This document shows, piece after piece, positions 49,301-55,032 of a stretch of DNA of 64,000 bases. Numbering within the stretch: position 1 is the first letter of the stretch; every line of letters starts with the position of its first letter. The translations under genes were made by a program, and so were the position numbers. This DNA is from Arenicola marina (lineage: Eukaryota > Annelida > Polychaeta > Arenicolidae), in assembly GCA_964019135.1 (NCBI GenBank), contig OZ025261.1, positions 30,984,029 to 31,048,028 of the forward strand, written 5' to 3'. The notes below the pieces were generated by a model that was not told the DNA's origin, did no database searches, and saw only the letters and a list, made by a program, of their open reading frames with translations.

Positions 49301-51643
49301 ACCCTCTAGCCCACTACCCACCACACACTGACCCTCCAGCCCTCCACCCACCACACACTGACCCTCTAGCCCACTACCCACCACACACTGACCCTCTAGC
49401 CCTCCACCCACTACACACTGACCCTCTTTCCCACTACCCACCACACACTGACCTCTAGCCCACTACCCACCACACACTGACCCTCTAGCCCACTACCCAC
49501 CACACACTGACCCTCCAGCCCTCCACCCATCACACTGACCCTCCAGCCCTCCACCCACCACACACTGACCCTCCAGCCCACCACTTACCACACACTGACC
49601 CTTTAGCCTTCTACCCACCACACACTGACCCTCCAGCCCTCCACCCACCACACACTGACCCTTCAGCCCTCCACCCACCAGACACTGACCCTCCAGCCCA
49701 CCACTTACCACACACTGACCCTTTAGCCTATTACCCACCACACACTGACTCTCTAGCCCTCTACCCATCAAACACTGACCCTCCAGCCCACTACCCATCA
49801 CACACTGACCCTCTAGCCCACTACACACCACACACTGACCCTCTAGCCCTCTATCAACCACACACTGACCCTGTAGCCCTCTACCAACCACACTCTGATC
49901 CTGTAGCCCTCTACCAACCACACACTGACCCTCAATCCACCAGTGTCACGCCTCTTGCCCTCTACCACCCATACTTACCTGACCCCATTGCCCTTTTATT
50001 TTCCCTCCTCGGTGTTTTCAGATCGAAAACATGACATAACTGTGGTTTATGTTTGACAGACGAGGTGTAAAAAACAGCCACCTAGTTCTGGCCTTGCCGC
50101 TGGAAGGCAGCACCGGCTTCCCTCTGTGCCTGAGGAGCAAAACAGCAATAAGCCCGGGAGGTGATGAAACACGAAGGGGAAGATATCCGTCTCACAGGGA
50201 CGGGGAATGCAGGAGGTGTTGGGCCTTGTCTTCCCCTCCGAGATTCTCCTACTGGGGGAGTGCGGGGGAGGGTGGTGGGGTGGGAGGGGGGGGGAGTGGG
50301 GGCAGAAGTGATAGAGCCGGGCCGGGGAGGGTGGGGATGAAGAGTTTGGAGGGAAGGGAAAGAGCAGGGGTGGGAAAGCCGAGGCGGGGGAAGGGAGAGA
50401 CAGAGGAGGGTGGCGTGAGGGGTAGAGGCGGGGGCAGGGGGGGGGGGTGCTGTTGCTCAAGGCATCCCATGGATTATCTTTAGAACGTCTTTTTTGGGGG
50501 GCAGGCGGGCGGGGGGGGGGGGCTCTTCCTCTAAATTTGAGGAGCTAGCGCATGGGATTATTTTTTCTCTGCGCCGCCCGTTGCGGCATCACAAGCTTCT
50601 CCCCATCTAATTACACCCCGACCCCTTAGTGGATGTCGGCCCCTCCAGGGCGTCGGGGAGGGGGGGGGGGGGCACACTGGAGGTAGTGGGGACGCGGGCA
50701 CCCCACCAGCCAGGGTCGGGTGTAACCAACACGCTCCCCCCCCCCCCCTTCACCTCATCCCACAGTTTTGAGCAAGAACATGCTCTGTGGTTTTTGTTTG
50801 GGGGGCATGTTTGAAATGTCGTTACTAAACAGAATGGGAAAGATGCTTTCCTCTTCGTAACAGCTTTGGAATTCTGTTTTCTTTCTTTCTTTTTTTCAAC
50901 AGGGCAGATTTAATGGTGTTCACGGGCGATGGGTTATTTCACTGGTGCACGTGGTCCGTGTCTGCGATGATCGTATGTGTACCCGGTGGCTGATAGTTAG
51001 GAGCCAAATGTCTGCTGGCTCTTGTCATTCGACTCGATTAGTGTTCATCACGGACATTTAAATAGTTTAATATATCTTTGGGGTTGTACTTGACTTCTTC
51101 AGGCTAGGATAAAACGCTTCATTTCGTAATCGGAACGCGCGGAACACTGTAGCCATTTAATTATTTAATTAATTCGATTACTACAACGTGATTGGTTGGT
51201 TAACAAGGGTTGGTATGGTAAGTTACCGGAGATGGGCTAGTCTTGTACGTTGACAGTGATTAGTCGGTATGTTACGTGGGCGGTGATTGGCTAATTTATT
51301 ACAAATACGCGATACCGATTGGTTAATGGGTTAGGCGTCTCATTACGCCACGGGGAGCTCAGTTGGCAAGCAGGCTGAGCTGCAGATCAAGAGGTCCTGG
51401 GTTCCAACCCTGACACACGGGAGTAACTCTCATCGAATGCCATTTCTCGGGAGGTTTCTCGGCCCGCATCCATGTCCACAAAAGCGGCGTAAACCACAAA
51501 CATTTCATGTCATTACGTCAGAGGGTGGGCGGTGGGGGTGGGGGTGAGGATGAGGTTCACTGATGCCTTGCCGCAGATCTCAGGAGATGTACACGTCAGC
51601 TGACACCGCTGACGAGGGCTTTGACACCCAGTCGGGCCTATGA
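17366..51643 (+). CDS. ANKS1-like ankyrin-repeat protein gene (5'-partial, 13 proposed exons)
   Basis: This entry spans the only well-supported gene. Thirteen proposed coding exons (2475 nt) join in consistent phase to give 824 residues and a TGA. Residues 1-159 are ankyrin repeats, with motifs such as [12 protein letters not shown] and [20 protein letters not shown] that closely match ANKS1A/ANKS1B; Caskins are a weaker match. ANKS1 proteins are cytoplasmic adaptors of receptor-tyrosine-kinase signalling. Residues 160-824 are rich in Ser, Pro and Thr and look disordered. The N-terminal ankyrin repeats expected in the family are missing, so upstream exons should lie before the window. The SAM and PTB domains of ANKS1 were not found. 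This may be a lineage-specific architecture, an isoform with its own terminal exon, or a missed splice. Gene identity is strong for the ankyrin part and inferred for the tail. Confidence 0.85.
18755..18990. repeat. Degenerate 24-bp repeat
   Basis: About ten units of the type CTGTCACTATTCTGGCAAAG with considerable divergence, in intron 1. The block ACAAARYTGTCA is the best conserved part. Confidence 0.8.
20382..20592. repeat. 68-bp direct repeat pair
   Basis: 20382-20449 and 20525-20592 are nearly identical (one C/T change noted). Both start CCTGTAAATGACAACACAAG and end TTCTCGCTTCGGTTGTG. They flank about 75 bp of AT-rich DNA and could be remnants of a small terminal-repeat element or a local duplication. 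Confidence 0.85.
21085..21150 (+). mobile_element. Diverged family-1 SINE 3' fragment
   Basis: TTCGGGTTTGGTTCTTTGGC, then CAGTTTAACCCATGTTTGCA and CAAAGGGCACC, aligns with the family-1 tail. Confidence 0.45.
21661..21885 (+). CDS. Exon 2: two ankyrin repeats
   Basis: This 225-nt, 75-codon exon is phase 0 at both ends, with acceptor TTATGTTGCCAG and donor GTGAGT. It starts [20 protein letters not shown] and contains two TPL/ALHLAA..GH/GR..V..LL ankyrin cores, ending [12 protein letters not shown]. The segment [20 protein letters not shown] is close to the ANKS1 repeat that precedes the [11 protein letters not shown] repeat. Codon usage is GC-rich at third positions, unlike the AT-rich flanking intron. 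Confidence 0.95.
22795..22872. repeat. 27-bp repeat with internal palindromes
   Basis: About three copies of GGTATTCCATATGGTATACG plus GTATGCT. Each copy has CCATATGG and GTATAC palindromes and can form small hairpins. Confidence 0.85.
23165..23262. repeat. C-rich simple repeat
   Basis: Repeated CCCCCACCTCCTAC/ACCCACCTCCTA units of about 14 bp, followed by C-runs. Confidence 0.85.
23661..23973. promoter_or_regulatory. Dispersed CRE-like cluster in intron 2
   Basis: TGACGTCA occurs at 23661, 23729 and 23966, with several one-base variants between (TGACGTGA, TGATGTCA, TTACGTCA). The stretch alternates with unique sequence and looks like a degenerate repeat. Function is not shown. Confidence 0.3.
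24024..24245 (+). mobile_element. Family-2 SINE with tRNA-like head
   Basis: Head: CCCCGTGGTCTAGTGGGTAG (A box) and GCGGTTCGAATCTC (B box), with an extended spacer TGATCTGCTAGGCCAGCCC. The tail has AAAGAGTAGGG, CCCGGGGAAATGGCTCC and GCGATATGACC, as in the copies at 4046 and 53660. It ends about 15 bp before the exon 3 acceptor, so it may influence that splice site. Confidence 0.8.
24262..24337 (+). CDS. Exon 3: ankyrin repeat
   Basis: This 76-nt exon is phase 0 in and phase 1 out, between CCTCGTGTCTTCCAG and GTAAGA. It encodes [19 protein letters not shown] followed by RVLLKR. The [18 protein letters not shown] signature is diagnostic of the ANKS1/Caskin ankyrin block, and the FGK form favours ANKS1. 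The last base is completed in exon 4 as glycine 126. Confidence 0.95.
24338..24922 (+). other. Intron 3 (585 bp)
   Basis: More than half is a 15-bp tandem array (24520-24897). The rest is unique. Confidence 0.85.
24520..24897. repeat. 15-bp tandem array next to exon 4 acceptor
   Basis: About 25 units of TTTCATTGATGTACA. Open frames on both strands (IDVHF, and the minus-strand CTSMK/NEMYI types) are artefacts of a 15-bp unit. The array supplies the sequence in which the exon 4 branch point should lie. Confidence 0.96.
24923..25024 (+). CDS. Exon 4: last ankyrin repeat
   Basis: This 102-nt exon is phase 1 at both ends, with acceptor ACAACGCAACAG and donor GTCAGC. It encodes [20 protein letters not shown] and continues [14 protein letters not shown], matching the final, less canonical repeat of ANKS1. 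Joined to exon 5 it reads KLILDFLEG, equivalent to the LLQEYLEG of ANKS1B just after the ankyrin block, which supports the exon 4-5 junction. The acceptor lies only about 25 bp downstream of a 15-bp tandem array. Confidence 0.93.
25208..25395 (+). mobile_element. Family-1 tRNA-derived SINE (best copy)
   Basis: tRNA-like head with A box (TGGTGTAGTGGTTAGCGC), the anticodon-arm-like CGCAGATCAATAGGTCC and B box GGGTTCGAATCC. The tail is TGGGGCATGTTTCATTCC, then CTCGGGAGGTTCCTTGGCCC and GTGCACAAAAGTGGCC. Tail pieces recur at least six times in the window. Confidence 0.88.
25895..27045. repeat. Pyrimidine-rich 28/31-bp array
   Basis: About 39 units of CTCTCCACCTCTCCCTCTGT plus GTCTACCCTT, with or without TA (the unit alternates between 28 and 31 bp). 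The sense strand of the gene is almost all C/T and essentially lacks AG dinucleotides over 1.1 kb. Open frames up to about 540 codons on the + strand are repeat artefacts. Confidence 0.97.
27500..31105. repeat. 20-bp tandem array, 3.6 kb
   Basis: Roughly 180 units of ATGGTCTCCCTGTCCCTGAC, with shorter units (ATGGTCTCCCTGAC) mixed in. Marker variants (TCCCTTTCCCTGAC, CCCTGAAATGG) recur 640 bp apart at about 29890 and 30530, showing a duplicated block. The minus strand shows a 921-codon open frame with period [20 protein letters not shown]; this is not a gene. Confidence 0.97.
32129..32142 (+). promoter_or_regulatory. CTCF-like motif in intron 4
   Basis: CCACCAGGCGGCAC fits the core consensus with one mismatch, 0.6 kb upstream of exon 5. 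Weak evidence on its own. Confidence 0.25.
32760..32997 (+). CDS. Exon 5: start of Ser-rich linker
   Basis: This 238-nt exon is phase 1 in and phase 2 out, after CGCTGCCTTGCAG and before GTAGGC. It encodes residues 160-238, beginning [20 protein letters not shown]. It contains [10 protein letters not shown] with Tyr188 in a YDxV context suited to Nck/Crk-type SH2 domains, and ends [14 protein letters not shown]. The last 38 or so nt plus the splice donor are the parent sequence of the 86-bp array that fills the next intron. No domain is recognised; the segment is probably disordered. Confidence 0.87.
32998..36452 (+). repeat. 86-bp array derived from the exon 5 / intron 5 boundary
   Basis: About 40 units of 86 bp. 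Each unit contains ACCGTGAGCCAAGGCTCCCT and CAGAGACAG|GTAGGCCAGG, which copy the last 38 or so nt of exon 5 plus its splice donor, then GAGCAGGGAACCAGCCTTTA and CCAGGGTTGGTGCAG. Some units carry 2-bp indels (CCCTAAAACCCAAG; GCAGACAGAG). Larger blocks of 260 and 860 bp are themselves duplicated. The array fills nearly all of intron 5. Confidence 0.97.
36685..36788 (+). CDS. Exon 6: linker segment
   Basis: This 104-nt exon is phase 2 in and phase 1 out. The acceptor is CGCCGTATGTTGCAG and the donor GTGAGT. It encodes [18 protein letters not shown] followed by [17 protein letters not shown]. The phase fits exon 5 exactly (AG plus T gives Ser239). No known domain is seen. The exon sits about 230 bp after the end of the exon-derived array. 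Confidence 0.8.
36845..37160. repeat. 36-bp array in intron 6
   Basis: Eight or so units of TTCACTGACCTGCCCCTTGT plus TAGCCATTGACCCAAA. It starts about 55 bp after the exon 6 donor; outer copies are diverged. The rest of intron 6 (37161-37373) is unique. Confidence 0.93.
37374..37492 (+). CDS. Exon 7: Ser-rich linker segment
   Basis: This 119-nt exon is phase 1 in and phase 0 out, with acceptor TTTGTTGTCTGCAG and donor GTGAGT. It encodes [20 protein letters not shown] and then [20 protein letters not shown], low-complexity Ser/Pro/Gly sequence with several SP sites that proline-directed kinases could phosphorylate. An alternative GTGAGC lies six bases upstream of the chosen donor; it would also keep the frame and remove two residues. 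Confidence 0.82.
37493..37814 (+). other. Intron 7 (322 bp)
   Basis: Unique AT-rich intron; no repeat or RNA gene seen. Confidence 0.85.
37815..38433 (+). CDS. Exon 8: large disordered exon with SH3-ligand and EYLNP motifs
   Basis: This 619-nt exon is phase 0 in and phase 1 out, after TTTCTTTTCAG and before GTAAGT. It encodes residues 314-519. It opens with [14 protein letters not shown], where PKKPPR fits the class II SH3-ligand pattern PxxPxR. Near its end [11 protein letters not shown] places Tyr497 in a YxN context, the pattern bound by the Grb2 SH2 domain. The rest is Ser/Thr/Asn/Gln-rich with no fold recognised. The reading frame is open throughout, and both splice sites are strong. 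Confidence 0.92.
38636..38651 (+). promoter_or_regulatory. CTCF-like motif in intron 8
   Basis: TCACTAGATGGCGCCA matches the CTCF core apart from its first base. It is about 200 bp after exon 8 and opposite in orientation to the motifs near the gene's 3' end. Confidence 0.35.
38830..39045 (+). mobile_element. Family-2 SINE, diverged
   Basis: CCCCGTGGCCTTGGTGGACG, TGTGATCTGCTAGGCCAGCT, CTTAGTTCGAGTCCC, GGATAAAGACCCC and AAAGAGTAGAGGGTTCCTCC follow the same order as the copies at 24024 and 4046. Confidence 0.75.
39569..39625. promoter_or_regulatory. Three CRE palindromes in intron 8
   Basis: TGACGTCA occurs at 39569, 39592 and 39618 within 57 bp, the first directly followed by CGTGACATC. It precedes a family-1 SINE fragment. 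Confidence 0.3.
39635..39712 (+). mobile_element. Family-1 SINE 3' fragment
   Basis: CGGGAGGTGTCTTGGGCCAA, TTTAGCCTTCATGTGCACAA and AAGTGTCCTAAAACACCAAC match the family-1 tail closely; the tRNA head is missing. Confidence 0.75.
40297..40694 (+). CDS. Exon 9: Ser/Pro-rich exon
   Basis: This 398-nt exon is phase 1 in and phase 0 out. The acceptor is TATCGCCCACTAG and the donor GTGAGG. It encodes residues 520-652, with [36 protein letters not shown] and [16 protein letters not shown] (Tyr625 in a YxxP context suited to Crk-type SH2 domains). It ends [14 protein letters not shown]. The donor GTGAGGGCC is also the first base of a 54-bp tandem array in the next intron. Confidence 0.9.
40695..41118 (+). 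repeat. 54-bp array starting at the exon 9 splice donor
   Basis: Seven or so units, the first two exactly 54 bp. Each begins GTGAGGGCCGAGGCTATAGC and ends GGAAAGTTTGTATTTTAG or the ATTATAG form. The first unit begins on the first intron base, so every junction places an acceptor-like TTTTAG or TTATAG against a donor-like GTGAGG or GTGAGA. Later units diverge and some gain GTGAGAGTGAG. Confidence 0.93.
41119..42108 (+). other. Rest of intron 9
   Basis: Unique AT-rich DNA with a short family-1 SINE fragment at 41826-41885 (CTCGGGAGGTTCCTTGGCGC, then GTGTGCACAAAAATGGCC). No gene seen. Confidence 0.7.
42109..42466 (+). CDS. Exon 10: charged and Ala/Thr-rich exon with TSTPA repeat
   Basis: This 358-nt exon is phase 0 in and phase 1 out, after GTCCGTGTTTGCAG and before GTCAGT. 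It encodes residues 653-771. It begins [20 protein letters not shown] followed by AERYLG, a short segment likely to be helical. Then come three copies of TSTPA encoded by a 15-bp coding minisatellite. It ends [12 protein letters not shown]. No domain is recognised. The frame is continuous with exon 9 (NPK then EKRR). Confidence 0.87.
42188..42239 (+). repeat. Coding 15-bp minisatellite in exon 10
   Basis: Three identical units of ACCAGCACCCCCGCC encode TSTPA three times. The unit keeps the frame, so copy-number change would alter protein length only. Confidence 0.95.
42467..43838 (+). other. Intron 10, upstream of transposon
   Basis: AT-rich unique sequence with T-runs. No exon with matching phase was found. 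The last 8 bp are the left target duplication GTTAGCTG (43831-43838). Confidence 0.6.
44343..44441. mobile_element. 99-bp foldback element inside the hAT-like transposon
   Basis: GTTAAAGAAC at 44343 pairs with GTTCTTTAAC at 44432-44441, and imperfect pairing continues through GTGCATTCGCC/GGGGAATGCAC to a centre at GACGCGATAGCGTC. The flanks GTACTA and GTACTT may be a target duplication. It could be a nested MITE or an internal hairpin of the host element. Confidence 0.65.
44935..44977. repeat. 14-bp perfect inverted repeat
   Basis: TTATTCAAATAAAG (44935-44948) and CTTTATTTGAATAA (44964-44977) are exact reverse complements around a 15-nt loop. It shares AATAAAGCAC with the foldback at 44343. 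Confidence 0.85.
45537..45965 (+). other. Intron 10, downstream of transposon
   Basis: Unique DNA with C-runs at 45721-45738 and a pyrimidine tract before the exon 11 acceptor. Confidence 0.5.
45966..46044 (+). CDS. Exon 11 (proposed), possible alternative terminus
   Basis: This 79-nt candidate is phase 1 in and phase 2 out. It follows a strong pyrimidine tract and CCGCCACCACAG; the donor is GTAAAC. Read from exon 10 it encodes [20 protein letters not shown] followed by NALFLPK. If the donor is not used, the same frame reaches TAA at 46046-46048, giving a 798-residue partial protein. It sits downstream of the hAT-like transposon. Support is phase and splice signals only. Confidence 0.6.
46461..46475 (+). 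CDS. Exon 12 (proposed 15-nt microexon)
   Basis: This 15-nt candidate is flanked by a T-rich acceptor ending CATGCCAACAG and a strong donor GTAAGTG. In phase 2 it reads KRSLTI across the flanking exons. Since 15 is a multiple of 3, skipping it keeps the frame and turns the next junction into KSQEM. It has no support beyond the splice signals and compatible phase, so it could be a chance match. Confidence 0.45.
46476..46865 (+). other. Start of intron 12
   Basis: Contains four related CATTGG(A/C) units (46656-46750, such as TTTCCATTGGA with GTAATGTA), a weak short repeat, and TTTAGTTTAGTTTA near 46835. Confidence 0.5.
46871..48105. repeat. 60-bp tandem array with 240-bp higher-order period
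   Basis: About 21 nearly identical 60-bp units: TTGCCATCGAGTTCAGCCAC, TCTCGTCTTTAGTGGTTGGT and GTGGCACACATATCACAGTC. The marker TCTAGTTCAGCC recurs at 47117, 47357 and 47597, four units apart. Two units lack 6 bp. 60 bp is 20 codons without stops, so open frames up to 413 codons appear on both strands; they are artefacts. Confidence 0.97.
48106..49064 (+). other. Unique part of intron 12
   Basis: No gene, SINE or tandem array recognised. Confidence 0.5.
49065..49950. repeat. 30-bp tandem array
   Basis: About 29 units of CCACACACTGACCCTCTAGC plus CCACTACCCA. Variants include CTCCAGCCCTCCACCCA. Minus-strand glycine-rich frames ([10 protein letters not shown]) are artefacts. Confidence 0.96.
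49951..51344 (+). other. Distal intron 12
   Basis: G-rich tract 50230-50460, G- and C-runs near 50505 and 50660-50750, then unique AT-rich DNA. A possible 50049-50150 open frame was considered but has no matching phase. Confidence 0.5.
51345..51510 (+). mobile_element. Family-1 SINE, diverged
   Basis: GGGGAGCTCAGTTGGCAAGC (A-box region), CTGCAGATCAAGAGGTCCTG, GGTTCCAACCC (B box), TCTCGGGAGGTTTCTCGGCC and TCCACAAAAGCGGCGTAAAC follow the family-1 order. It ends 66 bp before exon 13. Confidence 0.75.
51577..51643 (+). CDS. Exon 13 (proposed terminal coding exon)
   Basis: This candidate follows TTGCCGCAG and, in phase 2, encodes [20 protein letters not shown] and a final Leu before TGA at 51641-51643. 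The acidic, Ser/Thr-rich peptide resembles a natural C-terminus and the frame matches exons 11-12. The other two phases give a quick stop or an implausible Arg/Leu-rich peptide. No SAM or PTB sequence follows. Confidence 0.65.
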
Positions 51644-51939
51644 CGTCACTAGCCGTCTGCTGGACCAATCAGTCGGGCCTGAAGATCACTCTCTGACAGT
51701 GGGCGCTCCCTAGAGTGAGTTGCGCGAGCGCCTTCTGCTGGGAGAGTGGCCTGAGATATCTTTGGCGCGCCGTTCCACGCGGCTATTAGAACACTTGTTT
51801 GGTACTTTAAGGCTTTTCACACTTGTTCAGATGGAGTGCGCAGCCCATTTTGTGGCATTTCCTTCCTCAGGACTCGAAACCTTGGGATCCCGCCTTCGAG
51901 AGTGTCTTCGCTGGCCCATCTTATACCTCTCGAGTATCG

Positions 51940-51955
51940 TAGCGCCATCTGCCGG
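51940..51955 (-). promoter_or_regulatory. CTCF-like motif in probable 3' UTR
   Basis: The minus strand reads CCGGCAGATGGCGCTA, one mismatch from the CTCF core consensus. It has the same orientation as the motif at 53240, 1.3 kb away. Confidence 0.35.
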
Positions 51956-52940
51956 CTTGAGACCATTCTTAATGGGGGCGCCATCTCCCGAAAGGTGCAT
52001 GAACTTCCCAGATTATGAGGCGGCAGTTTTTGGTGGTTGAGGGTATATATTGTATTGCTTCGACCTTCTGTGTGGCAGAGATTCCATGCTGATCCCGTCT
52101 GGAACACTCGCCAATGGAATACATTGTTTGACATTAGGCACCCTACTGTAAGCGATTATTGGGTACTATTCCGCTGAAAGTCAGCAGTTATTCAAAACAG
52201 CTCTCGACGAGAGTGAGATCCGTATCGACCAGGTGACAATAACGACCGCCCTGACGCCCCCCCCCCCACCCAATCCAGACAAAAAAAATGTCCCACAAAA
52301 AAAAAAAAAAAAAACTTCCATAGCACACCCACAAACGCTTTTGATATTATTTGATCTTTGGTTACCGTGGCAACCCCCCCCCCCCCTCATCCACACACAC
52401 ACACCTCCCTTCACAACATATGTGGCCGTCCTGGCGACCCTCGAGCTTCCACCCAACACATGTCCCTGTATGAGCACTCAGATGACCCCACATGTAACCT
52501 CTCCTTGAACACTGAGACGGCTGTGTCCGCCCCCCCCACCCCTCCACCCCCTATCTAACCCACCCACCCACCCGCCCGCCCATGATCACTCCCCCACTTA
52601 CCCCCACCCCACGCCGCCGACCTTCTTCTTTCTAACCTTGCCTTCGTCCTCGCTAATCAACTGCGGCAGCTCCACCCTGCCCGGGACTTTGATGCCAAAT
52701 CCGGAGCGTTAAACCGGTCCTTGAGTGAAGCCAAGTGTGGAATCTCCATGGGGACAGATCCTGGATCAGGGAACCAGGCCTGAGGGGTGGGTCTGGGTCA
52801 ATCTCTCCCAGTGGGAGGGGGGCACGGGGGGAGGGGGCAGGCACAGAGAACCCGGATGGAGACTGGAGACCCACGTGGCCCCCCCCCGATCTAGCCGCAA
52901 GGCATGCCGGGAGCGGCTCTTACTGACCTTGTGTTGTCTT

Positions 52941-52946
52941 AATAAA
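52941..52946 (+). terminator. Candidate polyadenylation signal
   Basis: A canonical AATAAA lies 1.3 kb after the proposed stop. A GT-rich stretch (GATGGTGGTGCC, then TTGTAGTTGTTGTGTCTG) follows within about 60 bp, as expected for cleavage and polyadenylation. Confidence 0.45.
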
Positions 52947-52965
52947 TGATCTGTTGGCATAAGTC

Positions 52966-53646
52966 ATGATGGTGGTGCCTCCTTTGTAGTTGTTGTGTCT
53001 GTTTAGGTGCTTAATATACACAATGTGACTTATAAATATGAGGTCAAAAGTGACCTAAAACACTAACCATCTATCACCGGAGATCTCGACTCGGCGAGGC
53101 CTGCATGTCACACAATCTCCTCCTACGTCACCGCTCTCATCTCATTCCCCTCACCCCTCACCCCCTCCCTCCTTACCCCCCCCCCCCCCCCTCACGCTGC
53201 ACACCGCGGGGCATGTCGGGAAAGCCCCGAGATCACCCTTAGCGCCCTCTAGTGGAGGTGTATTTGGATCCCCACGTGTCGGAGAGTTTATTGATGAGGT
53301 GTGTCCCTCAACCACCGGAAGTGGAGTATGGAGTAAGCTACATCGCTCACGTAGGTCTCTCTCCCATCCTGTGGCATCTTCACATTCGGATTATTTCCAG
53401 AAATAGTATCCCTGGTTACTTGTGGTGAGTGAGGTGAGGGTGATATCTGTCAATACATTGACCTTGAGGGATGACCTTCTGTATCCGCCCGTAACCTGTA
53501 AGCTGCTTATCGGGGGGGGTGGGGGGGGGATGTGTAAGACGTCATGGTCTTACAATGGTTCTCATGAGTAGTTGGAAACACTCGACCTACGATATGTCAC
53601 ATTTAACAACCGATTATGTAACCGGGATAAGCGATGGTAAGCTGGA
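52966..53646. other. Intergenic DNA after the gene
   Basis: Contains a possible SINE-tail remnant near 53040-53068 (AAAAGTGACCTAAAACACTA), C-runs at 53178-53192, the CTCF motif at 53240 and G-runs near 53512-53530. No gene seen. Confidence 0.5.
53240..53255 (-). promoter_or_regulatory. CTCF-type motif
   Basis: The minus strand reads CCACTAGAGGGCGCTA, agreeing at every core position with the bilaterian CTCF consensus CCASYAGRKGGCRS. It lies about 300 bp beyond the candidate poly(A) signal, a position suited to an insulator between this gene and its neighbour. Binding is inferred. Confidence 0.5.
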
Positions 53647-53659
53647 CCCATGTTTAATG

Positions 53660-53851
53660 GTTGGTTGGGTGTATATTCAGGACGCTTTAACCACTTTTGG
53701 TCATATCGCGTCAATGGGAGAAGGAAGGGAGAGCGGAGCCACGTCCCCCGGGGGTAACCCCATACTCTTTGCGACGAAGGTCATGGGATCTTTATCCTGC
53801 GACCACACAGGAATGGCCGCAGCGGGCTCGAACCACCCGACCCACGTGCCG
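53660..53851 (-). mobile_element. Family-2 SINE with 13-bp target duplication
   Basis: On the minus strand it reads CGGGTGGTTCGAGCCCGC, GTCGCAGGATAAAGATCCC, AAAGAGTATGGGGTTACCCC, GCGATATGACCAAAAGTGG and a CCAACCAACCAT tail. It is flanked by exact 13-bp direct repeats CCCATGTTTAATG at 53647-53659 and 53852-53864, the signature of LINE-mediated insertion. Confidence 0.9.
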
Positions 53852-53864
53852 CCCATGTTTAATG

Positions 53865-54859
53865 TGATAACGTCATAAAATAACGGGCAAGCCGTCTATT
53901 TCATGTGTGCTGCGAAAAGAGATCAACTACCGACCTGCACCCATCAGGTATGACTGCAGGTTGCAGCACCCGATGCGTTCAGCTACTGTTGCGATGCATA
54001 CTCTTGTCTCACATGGTAAACAAGCTGACAATGACGATGGAAGCTTTGATTTGGTGTGATTGCGATATCTTACCGCTCACCTTTCTGTTCTCGTGGAGGT
54101 CACGTTCGGCAGCGAGACGACCTTGGAACGCAACGCTGAAATAACAACTTGAGAGTTGGGCGGCGGGAGGAGAGGGAGAGGTGGGGGGGGGGAGGGGGGG
54201 AGGGAGGGGAGGGGGGTAGAGTGGTGGTGGGGTGAGGTGAGGTGAGTGTTGGCGAGGCGCCCAAGAGAGCCGGTGGATGAGGCGGGGCGGGTGGGGGGTG
54301 ACTGGAAAGAGGTGTGGAACGGATAGCTCGAGAGGGGTACGGATAGGGTGGGGTGGAAGTATGGGGGGGAGGGGTCTGGAGAAGGAGGCCCAGATGGGGT
54401 GGGGCTAAGGGGTATAAACGTTGGCATGGCAGAACCCCTCGATGCCCGAGGGGATGGGCTGTTGCTTAGCCCCCCTCTGGCAGCGAACCCCATATCAACA
54501 TGGTGCATCGCCGGACGCCCTTCTACCCTTGACCACCCCTCTCCCCCGCCCTCTGCCTCCACCCCCTCTCTCTCTCCCCACCCCCCTCTCCCCCCCACCC
54601 CCCCCATCTCCCATCTCCTCTCCTATCCATTTCCCTACATCTCCCCCCCCTCCTCCGCTCGTTTCCGTCCCCCTCACTTACTCTCCCCTCCCCCTCACCT
54701 TCCCCACGTCCTCCCCCCCCCTCCCCCACGCCTTTATTACCCCGGCGCCTCCACGGTAGCTGCCGGCTGGGGTCTGGTAGCGTTTGACCCCAGTGGTCAG
54801 TCAGCGAGCGGCCTGTGTGTATGTGTAGGAACATCCCACGCCGGGCTGTTCCCGCCGCT
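53865..54859. other. Low-complexity intergenic DNA
   Basis: G-rich (54155-54260) then C-rich (54530-54730) tracts give long proline- or glycine-rich open frames on both strands with no family resemblance. No gene is supported. Confidence 0.5.
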
Positions 54860-55032
54860 ACGGCTCTGCTGGCCTCAGCCCCTCGCCCCCTCGCCCCCCT
54901 CGCCCCCTCGCCCCCTCGCCCCCTCAGCCCCCTCGCCCCTCAGCCCCTCGCCCCCTCAGCCCCTCGCCCCCTCAGCCCCTCGCCCCCTCGCCCCTCGCCC
55001 CCTCGCCCCTCGCCCCCTCGCCCCTCGCCCCC
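54860..55032. repeat. C-rich CCCCTCGCCCCTCG array
   Basis: Irregular CCCCTCG/CCCCTCAG units of 7 to 16 bp. Confidence 0.92.

Larger units (their letters stand above)
51644..52965 (+). other. Probable 3' UTR
   Basis: This sequence runs from the proposed stop to about 20 bp past AATAAA at 52941. It contains a CTCF-like motif (51940-51955), C-rich and A-rich runs near 52255-52315, a short CA-repeat and C-runs. No coding sequence is seen. The extent is inferred from the poly(A) signal alone. Confidence 0.4.

Noticed and set aside
50049..50150. Extra exon encoding [20 protein letters not shown]
   Set aside because: No convincing acceptor in a compatible phase and no family resemblance; it continues into a G-rich tract.
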